From Fibrisoma limi BUZ 3 (GTDB taxonomy: Bacteria > Bacteroidota > Bacteroidia > Cytophagales > Spirosomataceae), in assembly GCF_000296815.2 (NCBI RefSeq), contig NZ_CAIT01000010.1, positions 310,001-374,000 of the forward strand: DNA of 64,000 bases. Direction: 5' to 3'. Below, one piece after another: positions 35,068 through 42,837 of the stretch. Under the pieces are notes generated by a model. It saw only the letters and a list, made by a program, of their open reading frames with translations. It was not told the origin of the DNA and did no database searches. Positions within the stretch are counted from its first letter, which is position 1. Each line of letters starts with the position of its first letter. Made by a program: the position numbers and the translations under genes.

Positions 35068-35664
35068 ATGACTACTACACGCTCTATCCTGCGTATTATG
35101 CTGCTCGGTTTTCTGGTGTCGATGAACGCCTGTATTCCGGATTTATTCGTTTCGGAGCCGGAATGGGTCGTTGTTGAAGCAGGCGACCACGAACCCCTGC
35201 CCAAGCGGAAAACGGGGGTACTGATTGAGCCATCGGAGCTGTCGGCTACGGTTACCTTCGACAGTACGTGCATCTATGACATCGGTTCGGTCGACGAACA
35301 GGACTGGAACAAAGTGATTGGACTGGGCTTTGTTGGCTCGAAAGACCAGGACCTCGGTGCGGCACCGCATCAGGTCGACGGTGTGCGGGTAGGCTGGCGG
35401 TGGAATCCGCAACGGCAACGTATCGACCTCGGCGCTTACGCCTACGTTGAAGGCAAACGAATTGATTTCAAGATTGCCGAAGCCAAAATCAACGAACCGA
35501 CCCGGCTGGTTATCAAAATCGACTACGGCCGAAAGTTGTATCAGGTACTCGGTGGAACGCCGATTCCGTTTACCCACGACAAGAAGTTTGCGTACAAAAC
35601 CGGTCTTTATTTCGGGGGTAGTCAGCCGGCTCCTCATCGTATCCGGGTTAAAATTGTTTATTAG
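35068..35664 (+). CDS. Hypothetical lipoprotein
   Basis: The start is placed at MTTTRSILRIMLLG; the frame is open further upstream without signal character. About 198 residues, lipobox SMNAC (C22). The body is beta-rich (VGWRWNPQRQRIDLGAYAYVEGKRIDFKIAEAKI, KTGLYFGGSQPAPHRIRVKIVY), resembling small carbohydrate-binding or jelly-roll domains, without a firm family. Ends in front of a bidirectional terminator. Confidence 0.78.
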   Translation: MTTTRSILRIMLLGFLVSMNACIPDLFVSEPEWVVVEAGDHEPLPKRKTGVLIEPSELSATVTFDSTCIYDIGSVDEQDWNKVIGLGFVGSKDQDLGAAPHQVDGVRVGWRWNPQRQRIDLGAYAYVEGKRIDFKIAEAKINEPTRLVIKIDYGRKLYQVLGGTPIPFTHDKKFAYKTGLYFGGSQPAPHRIRVKIVY

Positions 35665-35678
35665 CCTTCGCATGCATG

Positions 35679-35711
35679 AAAAAAGCCACCTCTCAAGGAG
35701 AAGTGGCTTTC
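35679..35711. terminator. Bidirectional terminator
   Basis: Arms AAAGCCAC and GTGGCTTT, with A and T runs on the flanks, between two convergent genes. Confidence 0.85.
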
Positions 35712-35760
35712 CGCATCACGTTTTCTAACCTATACAGTCTTTTCCCGGGCGGCAGGTTGC

Positions 35761-36165
35761 CTACTCCATCGTGATTGTCCGCGAGGGCTTAGTGCCGGGC
35801 GTTTCAATGTTTAACTGGCGCCGAATGCTGCCATCGTTTGACTTGATCTCCAACTCATACATCCCATCTTCGAGGTCGCTGACGTTGAAACGGATGGCTA
35901 CTTTTTCTTCTTTCTTACCGATCGTCTGCATGTAAAGCACATCCTGATGCTTGTTGCGCAGAATTACCTGCACCGGCTGGGTTGCTACTTTCTGAACGGC
36001 CAGGTGAATTTTGTTCTCTTTGTTCACGTACACGCTGGCATTGAACGACATCGGTTTTTTCGGTTCGGTCGGCTCGGCTGTCAACGTTGTTGAGCTAAGG
36101 AGGACCGCAGCAATCAGGCTTTTTGCACCAGCCAATGCGCTGGTATGGAAGAGAAGGTTGAACAT
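35761..36165 (-). CDS. Small secreted protein, paralogue 1
   Basis: 134 residues with a hydrophobic N terminus (LIAAVLLSSTTLTAEP) likely to be a signal sequence. The body is a single beta-rich domain (MSFNASVYVNKENKIHLAVQKVATQPVQVILRNKHQDVLYMQTIGKKEEKVAIRFNVSDLEDGMYELEIKSNDGSIRRQLNIET), resembling the C-terminal sorting or immunoglobulin-like beta domains of Bacteroidota secreted proteins. It is close in sequence to the protein at 37751. Its promoter region carries a sigma-54-like element and three operator-like palindromes conserved in both copies. Function unknown. Confidence 0.88.
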   Translation of the reverse strand: MFNLLFHTSALAGAKSLIAAVLLSSTTLTAEPTEPKKPMSFNASVYVNKENKIHLAVQKVATQPVQVILRNKHQDVLYMQTIGKKEEKVAIRFNVSDLEDGMYELEIKSNDGSIRRQLNIETPGTKPSRTITME

Positions 36166-36208
36166 GGCTTTTATGATGTTTTTAGTTGTTTACTGTTCTC
36201 CCTTTATA

Positions 36209-36226
36209 TGCCAACAAGTATGCCAA
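36209..36226 (-). promoter_or_regulatory. Sigma-54-like -24/-12 promoter, paralogue 1
   Basis: On the minus strand the sequence reads TTGGCATACTTGTTGGCA: TGGCA, then TACTTG, then TTGGC. The -24 part fits the TGGCA consensus; the -12 part is TTGG rather than TTGC. It lies 44 bp upstream of the start codon. Confidence 0.55.
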
Positions 36227-36291
36227 TAGGTAGAAATAAAGAATAACTAATTGATAATCAACTAATTGATTTGTTGATGGCTGCTAAAAAA

Positions 36292-36348
36292 TGTACGGAA
36301 ACGGACAAGCAGTGTTCGTTTCTGAACAAACCCGTGCCAAATCGCACG
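36292..36348. promoter_or_regulatory. Triple palindrome (upstream activator sites), paralogue 1
   Basis: Three 16-bp inverted repeats, TGTACG-N4-CGGACA (36292), TGTTCG-N4-TGAACA (36313) and CGTGCC-N4-CGCACG (36333), start 21 and 20 bp apart. The same array, in the same order and spacing, is present upstream of paralogue 2. It lies 66 bp upstream of the -24/-12-like element. Confidence 0.75.
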
Positions 36349-36635
36349 AATTCGGACAAATGAGAGTGGAGGGAGCCGAGAGGTAGTCAAAAAAACAGCC
36401 TGAAAAATGAGTTCGGAGGTGGATTTAAGGCGGGAATAAGCTAGCTGGTCAGTGCATTTGGGATAAGCTGACTGTTAATAAATCTTAAAATTGGCAAGGG
36501 TGATTTTACCGGCAAATTCATTTGCCGACCGTTTACTACGAAAATAAGAAAGAAGGTTACTTTCTTCTCTAATTTCCCCCGCCGTTAATCAGCGGCTTAT
36601 CGTCACAATCAATTCCTTTTTTACCAACATTACGT

Positions 36636-37646
36636 ATGCGTACAAACTTACTCAGCATTGGCGCGCTACTAGCGTGTCTGTTCATAGCCGGCTGTCAGGA
36701 CCACCGTGAATTGGGTGACCCCAGCCAGTTGCAGGTTCAAAGTGTAGCCTCTGGGCTGGCTGCTCCCCTGGGTGTAGCGACCGATCCTCAGGGGCGGCTC
36801 TGGGTGACCGAAGTAGCAGCCGGTAAAGTAACGCTGATCATGCCGGATGGCCAGAAATACCCCGTTATTACCGGCTTCAACGTAGCCGTAAGTCCCGAAA
36901 ACACGCCCGACGGCCTCAACCACCTGGTGTACAGAGACGGTATGCTGTATATCCTGCACGGTGTCGATGAGAAGCTTTATAAAGTCAACGTCGCGTCGTT
37001 CAAACCGGGCGACCAGCCATTCATGGCTTCACAACTGGACAGCGAACCAATAGGGAAGTTCGTACTGGATTATGATTTTGGTCCGTCCGATACCCAGGAC
37101 TCAAATCTATATAACCTGACCTTCGGGCCGGATGGTGACCTGTACATTGCCGATGCCGGTGCTAATGCCATTATCAAGCGGAGCAAAACGGGGCAGTTGA
37201 GTGTGTTCGCAACCGTGCCGGGGATACCAAATCCCACGATGCCGATGGTAGGACCGCCGTTTGTGCAGTCGGTGCCGACCGGAATTGTGTTCGACGGGCA
37301 AAAATTCCTGGTGACGACGCTGCTGGGCTTCCCCTTCCCCGCCGACAAAGCCCGTATCTATCAGATTGACCAGGCTGGTAACGTATCGCTGTATCAGGAA
37401 GGCTTCACCAGTCTGGTTGATATTGTGCTGGGCGCTAATCAGCGGCCTATCGTGCTGCAGGTAGCGCAGTTTGGGCAGATGGGACCGATGCCCAATACGG
37501 GTCGGCTGCTTCAGTCGAAAAATGGTCAGATCAGTGGGCTATTGCAGGGGCTGAATCTACCCACGTCCATCGAGGCTGGAACCGCTGCCAATACGTACTA
37601 CCTAAGCAGCCTGGCCGACGGAACCATTCAGCGGGTAACGTACTGA
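36636..37646 (+). CDS. ScyD/ScyE-like beta-propeller lipoprotein
   Basis: 336 residues, lipobox FIAGC (C20). Repeated six-bladed propeller pieces follow (LGVATDPQGRLWVTEVAAGKV, LTFGPDGDLYIADAGANAIIK, TGIVFDGQKFLVTTLLGFPFPADKARIYQID). The composition fits the ScyD/ScyE family of NHL-like secreted propellers, whose substrates are poorly known. Located between the two paralogous small secreted genes. Confidence 0.88.
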   Translation: MRTNLLSIGALLACLFIAGCQDHRELGDPSQLQVQSVASGLAAPLGVATDPQGRLWVTEVAAGKVTLIMPDGQKYPVITGFNVAVSPENTPDGLNHLVYRDGMLYILHGVDEKLYKVNVASFKPGDQPFMASQLDSEPIGKFVLDYDFGPSDTQDSNLYNLTFGPDGDLYIADAGANAIIKRSKTGQLSVFATVPGIPNPTMPMVGPPFVQSVPTGIVFDGQKFLVTTLLGFPFPADKARIYQIDQAGNVSLYQEGFTSLVDIVLGANQRPIVLQVAQFGQMGPMPNTGRLLQSKNGQISGLLQGLNLPTSIEAGTAANTYYLSSLADGTIQRVTY

Positions 37647-37674
37647 TTGGTTTACTGACGTAGCCCTACAGGCA

Positions 37675-37711
37675 TAAAAAAGCACTTCAACTAAATGAAG
37701 TGGCTTTTTTA
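37675..37711. terminator. Bidirectional terminator
   Basis: Arms CACTTCA and TGAAGTG, extended by GC and flanked by A and T runs. It ends the ScyD/ScyE-like gene and the convergent paralogue 2 gene. Confidence 0.85.
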
Positions 37712-37750
37712 TGACGCGTTCGTTAACCGGTACTGTACTCACTGTGTTGT

Positions 37751-38161
37751 TTACTGCATCGTAACCAGGCGGGGCTGCTCAAGGGTGACAGTATTTGTTT
37801 GCAGGCTGACCTGTTTACGAATACTGCCATCGCTTGAACTGATTTCTAATTCATACGCACCATCCTGGAGTTGGCTCATGTCAAACTTCACCGAGAACTT
37901 GTTTTGTTTTTTGCCGAGCCGCTGGGTGAAGAGAACTTCATTGTCCTGATTGCGGAGAACAACAGTAACCGGTTCGGCTACCACTTTCTCTACCGCCAGT
38001 TGAATTTTGTTCTCTTTGTTCACGTACGCACTGGCACCGAATGAAGCTGGCTTTTTCGGTTCGGCCGGTTCTGTTGTCAGGGTTGACGCGCTGAGCAATA
38101 CGGCACCGAGGATACTTTTGGCACCGACTAGGGCGCTGGCTTGTAAAAGGAAGTTGAACAT
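37751..38161 (-). CDS. Small secreted protein, paralogue 2
   Basis: 136 residues. Start MFNFLLQASALVGAKSILGAVLLSASTLTTEPAEPKKPASFGASAYVNKENKIQLAVEKVVAEPVTVVLRNQDNEVLFTQRLGKKQNKFSVKFDMSQLQDGAYELEISSSDGSIRKQVSLQT. It is clearly homologous to the protein at 35761, including the PKKP-x-SF-x-AS-x-YVNKENKI and L-x-DG-x-YELEI-x-S-x-DGSIR blocks. The upstream DNA is also conserved, with the same -24/-12-like element and operator triplet. Confidence 0.88.
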   Translation of the reverse strand: MFNFLLQASALVGAKSILGAVLLSASTLTTEPAEPKKPASFGASAYVNKENKIQLAVEKVVAEPVTVVLRNQDNEVLFTQRLGKKQNKFSVKFDMSQLQDGAYELEISSSDGSIRKQVSLQTNTVTLEQPRLVTMQ

Positions 38162-38202
38162 GGCTGTTTAAGATTTTAGTTGTTTACTGTTTGATCTTAT
38201 TA

Positions 38203-38220
38203 TGCCAACAAGTGTGCCAA
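38203..38220 (-). promoter_or_regulatory. Sigma-54-like -24/-12 promoter, paralogue 2
   Basis: The minus strand reads TTGGCACACTTGTTGGCA: a perfect TGGCAC at -24, then ACTTG, then TTGGC in place of TTGCA at -12. It lies 42 bp upstream of the start codon, almost the same distance as in paralogue 1. Confidence 0.6.
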
Positions 38221-38274
38221 AACAGTTAAATTATTGATTATCAGTAGTTTTACTTTGTTGTGCCAACTTTAGTT

Positions 38275-38331
38275 TGTACGGAAGCGGACAACGCGCGTTC
38301 GCAAACGAACATTGATGTGCGAAATCGTACG
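38275..38331. promoter_or_regulatory. Triple palindrome (upstream activator sites), paralogue 2
   Basis: TGTACG-N4-CGGACA (38275), CGTTCG-N4-CGAACA (38296) and TGTGCG-N4-CGTACG (38316). Starts are 21 and 20 bp apart as in paralogue 1. The array is 55 bp upstream of the -24/-12-like element, one helical turn less than in paralogue 1. Confidence 0.75.
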
Positions 38332-38528
38332 CTTGTCCGCATCGGAGGCCATTTATAGCTCCAAAGAGTAAAGGATCGAATGATTGTGATGAATAAATTT
38401 TGGTAGACCTGCCCTTACCGTTTGTACAAAACTTGAGCATCAGGAACGGACGAGATTAAAGCACTCTTTTTATTTGTGCTTAAAAACCAATGGGTTAGGT
38501 GTTGTATGCTAGCCAAGCCAACAATCTA

Positions 38529-39647
38529 ATGAAACTTCTGTACGTCGTAGGAGCTATTAGTCTCCTATGGATGCTCCGTTACGCGTGGATGTTCGTCCGG
38601 CAGCGGACGGACACCGAGCAGGCACTATCCGCCGACGAGCAGCAGGCGATTCCGCCTGACGCGCTGTTTCCCGTTCCGGTTAATACAAAATGGGGCTACA
38701 TCAACGGCCGCAGGAAACTCGTAATTCCGCCAACGTACACAACCGCTAACGACTTCTACGACGATCGTGCGGTGGTGCAGCAAGTCGTTTATGAACCCAG
38801 CTATTCACGTACTTATAGTGTTATTGATCCCGCTGGAAATGTGATCACCGACCAGCCCTACGACCGCATTCTGGATTATAGCGAAGGGTTCGCGGCTGTG
38901 CAGGAAAATGAGACGTGGGGTTTCATTGATAAGCAAGGTAAGCTGATAATACCATGCCGGTATGAGGATGCGGGCTACTTCTCGGAAGGGCTGGCCTGCG
39001 TGAAGCTCAATGGTAAAAACGGCTTTATTGATAAGCAGGGCAACATGATCATCAAGCCGCAGTTCGAGCGACTTTGCTACGTGTCCACCTTTAAAGAAGG
39101 GCTCGCAGCCGTCTATCTGACGCATGATGATGGACCGTCGGGCTACATTGATCGTTCCGGAAATTTTAAGATTCCGCCCGAGTTCTCGTTTGTGGAGCCG
39201 TTTGCAGACGATTTGGCTTTAGTCAGGTCGTTGAATTCTGGTTTTATAGGATTTATCAACCGCAAAGGCAAGTGGGTGGTGCAACCAACCAAATACGAAG
39301 ATGCCCATTCGTTCAGAGAAGGCTTAGCAACGGTCGCTACGTTAAGCTCCGACCGGAAGCGGTGGCAGTGGAGTGTCATAGATAAAACAGGGAAAACGGT
39401 CGCTAACGTATCTAAGTATCGCTCAACGGGTGTTTTTGCAAACGGGTTATGCGCTGTTCAAAGTGAAGAAAGCCGTACATGGGGATTCATTGACAAACAA
39501 GGTCGCGAAGTGATCCCGACCAGGTATACAGGCATTACGTCCATTTTCCGCAACGGGCTGGCCCGAATGGAAACCGGTAGCCTGTTCGGTGGTCTTGAGA
39601 CGGTATACATCACGCCAAAGGGAACGGTGTTCTGGCGTGGTAAATGA
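38529..39647 (+). CDS. WG-repeat protein
   Basis: 372 residues from MKLLYVVGAISLLW. One N-terminal membrane helix, then about seven WG repeats: NTKWGYINGRRKLVIPPTY, ETWGFIDKQGKLIIPCRYEDAGYFSEGLACV, KNGFIDKQGNMIIKPQFERL, RTWGFIDKQGREVIPTRY. WG repeats form beta-rich solenoids of unknown role, usually extracytoplasmic. Start chosen because it precedes the membrane helix directly. The 3' end overlaps a strong inverted repeat. Confidence 0.93.
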   Translation: MKLLYVVGAISLLWMLRYAWMFVRQRTDTEQALSADEQQAIPPDALFPVPVNTKWGYINGRRKLVIPPTYTTANDFYDDRAVVQQVVYEPSYSRTYSVIDPAGNVITDQPYDRILDYSEGFAAVQENETWGFIDKQGKLIIPCRYEDAGYFSEGLACVKLNGKNGFIDKQGNMIIKPQFERLCYVSTFKEGLAAVYLTHDDGPSGYIDRSGNFKIPPEFSFVEPFADDLALVRSLNSGFIGFINRKGKWVVQPTKYEDAHSFREGLATVATLSSDRKRWQWSVIDKTGKTVANVSKYRSTGVFANGLCAVQSEESRTWGFIDKQGREVIPTRYTGITSIFRNGLARMETGSLFGGLETVYITPKGTVFWRGK

Positions 39648-39682
39648 CGAGTCGCCCTAACTGGAGCGACTCGTCATTTACC
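39639..39682. repeat. Perfect 17-bp inverted repeat overlapping the WG-repeat gene stop
   Basis: Arms GGTAAATGACGAGTCGC (39639-39655) and its exact complement (39666-39682) with a 10-nt loop. The stop codon TGA lies inside the left arm. It probably acts as a terminator or RNA-stabilising hairpin, though it lacks a T run. Confidence 0.8.
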
Positions 39683-39701
39683 ATGAGAACGTAAGCTATG
39701 C

Positions 39702-40103
39702 TTAGGAAACCATCGTTGGTTTCACGGCCTGGCTGTAGGCGCGAAGGCTCCTGATCTGAACAATGATGAGGGCCAATACGATCACGGCATCGAAGGCAAT
39801 CACTTCCATGCCGAGCGCTGAGATGGCAGGGTCTTCGAACCGAACGATCAGATAAATTAACAGCAAGGAATTGAACGCGATGATCAGGCTAACCAGGCTT
39901 TTGCTGATAGTCGGCTTCCACGCTGCGTAAGCAGCTAACCCGGCAAGTACGACCATTTCGACGCCGAACAGAACGGCTTGACCATTCGTCAGGTCGTCAA
40001 CGACTGACCACTTACCGCTCAGAAAGAACGCTGCGATTGCGCCCAGATCAGCAAAGATTGCGTTTACCCAGAGGGATTTACGTAAGGTGTTTGAGGAGTT
40101 CAT
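39702..40103 (-). CDS. Small four-helix membrane protein
   Basis: 133 residues with four predicted membrane helices (NAIFADLGAIAAFFLSG, AVLFGVEMVVLAGLAAYAAW, LVSLIIAFNSLLLIYLIVRF, VIAFDAVIVLALIIVQIRSL). No family recognised. It lies downstream of the NTF2-like gene on the same strand. Confidence 0.78.
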   Translation of the reverse strand: MNSSNTLRKSLWVNAIFADLGAIAAFFLSGKWSVVDDLTNGQAVLFGVEMVVLAGLAAYAAWKPTISKSLVSLIIAFNSLLLIYLIVRFEDPAISALGMEVIAFDAVIVLALIIVQIRSLRAYSQAVKPTMVS

Positions 40104-40160
40104 CGTTGTAATTGGTTTGATGTATTGGTTTTCTGTGACTGTGGTGCTATTGCCTGGCCG

Positions 40161-40706
40161 TTATTTACCCCAGAAGGCATCTTCCTGCGCTACGTTTTCC
40201 GAATAAATCGTCGCTTCTACGATCTTGCCGTCCTCGATTGTGTACACGTCAATATTGTCGACGTCCAGTACACCGCCACCGGGCTGTACGGCCTTCCAGT
40301 GAATCAGGCAGGCTACCTTATTGCCGTTTACGGTCAACTGCTTGATGTCCGTCAGTTGCAGCGTATTGGCCGAGGCCTCGAACATGTCCCCTACCATCTG
40401 AAAGACCTCCATGTTTGAGCGCTTTTTGCCGGAGAAGCGGTTGCTGCCGGGCTGGTTCCATGTGATGGTTGGGTGAATCAGCGCACCCAGGGTAGCCTGA
40501 TCGCCTTTCTGAACGGCGGTTAAAAATGTCTTGACGGTTTGTGCGGCCTGGTTTTCCATGTTGTTTGGTTTTGCTTGCTTTATGGCTACTTGATTGGTTG
40601 CTGATAAGGCAGTCGTGCTGACCGTTTGCGCCGGGCTTTGGCCACTGAGCGTAAGTGACAGGGCGAAGGCAACTGCTAAGGGCTTGCTTGTTAATTGGGT
40701 TTTCAT
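40161..40706 (-). CDS. Secreted NTF2/SnoaL-like protein
   Basis: 181 residues with an N-terminal signal (FALSLTLSGQSPAQ). From about residue 50, MENQAAQTVKTFLTAVQKGDQATLGALIHPTITWNQPGSN begins an NTF2-like domain (SnoaL type), ending VYTIEDGKIVEATIYSENVAQEDAFWGK. Such folds bind small molecules or act as hydrolases or isomerases. A start at the internal MENQ is possible but would lose the signal sequence. It is divergent from an AraC regulator, the likely controller. Confidence 0.82.
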   Translation of the reverse strand: MKTQLTSKPLAVAFALSLTLSGQSPAQTVSTTALSATNQVAIKQAKPNNMENQAAQTVKTFLTAVQKGDQATLGALIHPTITWNQPGSNRFSGKKRSNMEVFQMVGDMFEASANTLQLTDIKQLTVNGNKVACLIHWKAVQPGGGVLDVDNIDVYTIEDGKIVEATIYSENVAQEDAFWGK

Positions 40707-40746
40707 GGCGTTTAAGGGGCTGATTGTTTAGTGTTTGATGATGTGA

Positions 40747-40754
40747 CAAAGGTA
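40747..40754 (-). promoter_or_regulatory. Bacteroidota -7 promoter element for the NTF2-like gene
   Basis: The minus strand reads TACCTTTG, a perfect match to the TAnnTTTG -7 element. The predicted transcription start lies about 35 bp before the ATG at 40706. No clear -33 element is seen. Confidence 0.5.
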
Positions 40755-40864
40755 TTCTGGCCCCTGCCCCCGCTTCTTACCCGAATGCGTCAATCAATTA
40801 CCACTTCGCGCCAACCCTTGGTGGAGCCGACGTAATCAGACTACCTTGCTCAAAAAATCAGGTG

Positions 40865-41905
40865 ATGGAAGAGTATTCGCTACAATTTGTCTATGGTCTG
40901 CTGGCCTATGCGGTGCAGAAAGACGTATCGCCCGAGCGGCTGTGTAAGCTGTCAGGTCTGGATTGGGAAACAATCAGGCGGAGGGGTAAACTGGTGATTA
41001 CGCCAAAGCAGGTGAATGACCTATGGATGAATGCCAGCCACCTGAGCCATGATCCGCTGTTTGGCCTACATTTAGGCGAGTCGATGCAGTTGGCGGCCTT
41101 GGGCATTGTGGGCCAGATCGTTCAAAATAGCCGGACGGTTGGCGAAGCGCTGACGCATGCCGCCGAGTTTCTGCACCTGGTTACTGACCTGTTTGGCATG
41201 GCCGTAAGCCAGGGCGATGAACGTTTTACGGTTCGTTTCGTGCCAGATAAAGACAAAGCGCAGGAATACCCGTTTGTTTTCCGCCACATGATTGACTTGT
41301 CATTGGCCTTCGTGATGCACGAGGTCGACGGCCTGGTGTTACAACGTATTAAGCCCAAACGAGTGATGCTCCCCTACGACGCGGCTGAGTTCTCTGAGTA
41401 TGAGCGGATACTACGCTGCAAGCCGATCGAGAAGGCTGATGAATATGCCCTTGAGTTTGATGATCGCTATTGGAACGAACCGATTTTAACGGCGAACTAC
41501 GAACTGCAAAGCGTACTCCTCCAAAAGGCCAGCGTTATGAGCGACACCATTGAGGAGCGCCAACCCCTGAAGGAGCGCATCTGCACCTATCTGCTTGCTA
41601 ATGCGTATTTGGGCATTCCTACTCTCGAAGGCATAGCTGCGAACTTCAACAGCAGCGCCCGTAGCTTGCAGCGCAAACTTCAGGAGGAAGGTGTTACGTA
41701 CCAGCAACTGGCCGATTCCATCCGCAAGTCGTTGGCTGTGTATTATTTAGAGTCAGGCAAGTACCCGGTCAAAGAAGTATCCTATATTCTCGGCTATAAT
41801 GAGTTGAGTGCCTTCACGCGGGCCTTCAAACGCTGGACCGGTACTACACCGGTGAGTTATCTAAAGGCCGGACCTGGCGTCGGTATGCTGAAAGAGTTAC
41901 CATAA
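40865..41905 (+). CDS. AraC family transcriptional regulator (arabinose-binding-like N terminus)
   Basis: 346 residues; the ATG at 40865 is preferred over the preceding GTG. The N-terminal region (YGLLAYAVQKDVSPERLCKLSGLDWETI; GVVGQIVQNSRTVGEALTHAAEFLHLVTDLF-like) is the PF12625 type found in OruR/ArgR-like AraC proteins. The C-terminal HTH_18 reads IPTLEGIAANFNSSARSLQRKLQEEGVTYQQLADSIRKSLAVYYLESGKYPVKEVSYILGYNELSAFTRAFKRWTGTTPVSYL. Divergent from the NTF2-like gene, which it may control. Ligand unknown. Confidence 0.95.
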   Translation: MEEYSLQFVYGLLAYAVQKDVSPERLCKLSGLDWETIRRRGKLVITPKQVNDLWMNASHLSHDPLFGLHLGESMQLAALGIVGQIVQNSRTVGEALTHAAEFLHLVTDLFGMAVSQGDERFTVRFVPDKDKAQEYPFVFRHMIDLSLAFVMHEVDGLVLQRIKPKRVMLPYDAAEFSEYERILRCKPIEKADEYALEFDDRYWNEPILTANYELQSVLLQKASVMSDTIEERQPLKERICTYLLANAYLGIPTLEGIAANFNSSARSLQRKLQEEGVTYQQLADSIRKSLAVYYLESGKYPVKEVSYILGYNELSAFTRAFKRWTGTTPVSYLKAGPGVGMLKELP

Positions 41906-41946
41906 CAGACTGGCAAGCAATTCAATCCGTTGCTTACCAGTCTGCT
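41904..41946. terminator. Hairpin between AraC gene and permease remnant
   Basis: 15-bp arms CAGACTGGCAAGCAA and TTGCTTACCAGTCTG (one G-T pair) with a 9-nt loop, starting at the stop of the AraC gene. Probably a terminator for both convergent directions, though without a long T run. Confidence 0.7.
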
Positions 41947-41952
41947 TCGTAT

Positions 41953-42257
41953 CTATTCCGTTTGCAGGGTTTTCTCCGGATTGGTCATCGCGGCTTTGAC
42001 GCTGCAAAATCCGACAGTCAGGAAGGCGACAATAAACGTAATCAGCATAGCCAGCGCAAAACTACCCGCGCTGAGCTCTATTCGATAGACGAAACTATGC
42101 AGCCACTGCGTCATAACCCACCAGGCCAGCGGAGCTGCCAGTACAAAAGCGATCAGCAGCAAACGAATGAATCTTTGCTGAACAGCCAGAAGATGTTGGC
42201 TGTGCTTGCACCCAGTATCTTTCGTACGCCAATTTCCTTCTTTTTCCGGGCTGCCAT
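41953..42257 (-). pseudogene. FtsX/MacB-type ABC permease remnant (C terminus, frameshifted)
   Basis: Reading from the ATG at 42257 gives MAARKKKEIGVRKILGASTANIFWLFSKD, then a missing T shifts the frame. The other frame continues FIRLLLIAFVLAAPLAWWVMTQWLHSFVYRIELSAGSFALAMLITFIVAFLTVGFCSVKAAMTNPEKTLQTE. This matches the last 100 residues of FtsX-like permeases such as the one at 48504 (SKTKEIGVRKVLGA; WWLMSNWLQGYTYHIEIG; AIANPVNSLRTD). The other roughly 690 residues are absent. Dead gene behind an impaired PadR regulator. Confidence 0.88.
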
Positions 42258-42280
42258 TCTCCCGGATATGAGGAGCCGTT

Positions 42281-42568
42281 TCATAGTGGGTGGCTAAAAG
42301 CGGTTTTCGGAATACCATCCCACAGTTCATTCCGGATACGTTGTGCTTCCCGCAGGGCCTGTTCGCCCGCCACGGTTACCGTAAACAGGCGTTTGCTCCG
42401 CCCACCTGGTTCGGCAATCGGTTCGCTAAAGCGCGAATGAACCAGTCCTTTTTCTGCCAATCGCTGCATGGTCTGATGAACAACCCCCGGGCTAATGGGC
42501 CGCTCCAGACGCTCGCTAAGCTCTTCCAGAACGATCTCTTCGAATTCACCCAAGTGCGTACCTTTCAT
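42281..42568 (-). CDS. PadR-like regulator with internal deletion
   Basis: 95 residues, MKGTHLGEFEEIVLEELSERLERPISPGVVHQTMQRLAEKGLVHSRFSEPIAEPGGRSKRLFTVTVAGEQALREAQRIRNELWDGIPK. The typical Cytophagales PadR has about 110 residues; the stretch that should follow EEIVL, with the first wing helix and the YGV-type turn, is missing (about 17 residues), joining EEIVL directly to EELSERL. DNA binding is probably lost or changed. It sits directly upstream of the permease remnant, the usual PadR-permease arrangement, so the whole locus appears to be decaying. Confidence 0.75.
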   Translation of the reverse strand: MKGTHLGEFEEIVLEELSERLERPISPGVVHQTMQRLAEKGLVHSRFSEPIAEPGGRSKRLFTVTVAGEQALREAQRIRNELWDGIPKTAFSHPL

Positions 42569-42837
42569 AAACGGGTAGTATCTTACTAAAACTTAATCTG
42601 GACGGGAGCTGGCCTAAAATCCAAACAGTTGTCAGATGGGGCTGAACCGGGCTTGACCCGAGGCTGGTGATGGGGTTAATTTGTCGAGTGCCCCGGCAAA
42701 TTGCTTGTTCAAAACGGCTATAAAATGCCCCTTCATCTCAACTGGGGGCGTTACATAAAAAGTTACAGACCAGCAATGACCTCTGTTGATCATCGATTTA
42801 CGTTCAGTCTGGGCCGTAACCGCTCTTTATTCAATAG

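Larger units (their letters stand above)
36166..36635. other. Regulatory intergenic region of paralogue 1
   Basis: 470 bp divergent between the small secreted gene and the ScyD/ScyE-like gene. It holds a -24/-12-like element, three tandem palindromes and an AT-rich stretch near 36240-36290. The part from 36360 to 36635 shows nothing recognisable. Confidence 0.7.
38162..38528. other. Regulatory intergenic region of paralogue 2
   Basis: 367 bp between paralogue 2 (leftward) and the WG-repeat gene (rightward). Its left part carries the -24/-12-like element and the operator triplet. The rest, 38340-38528, shows only AT-rich sequence, with no visible gene. Confidence 0.7.

Noticed and set aside
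36166-38528. CRISPR-like array formed by the repeated palindromes
   Set aside because: Only three diverged 16-bp units per site with 4-5 bp between them, and two sites in total; spacing and size do not fit a CRISPR array.
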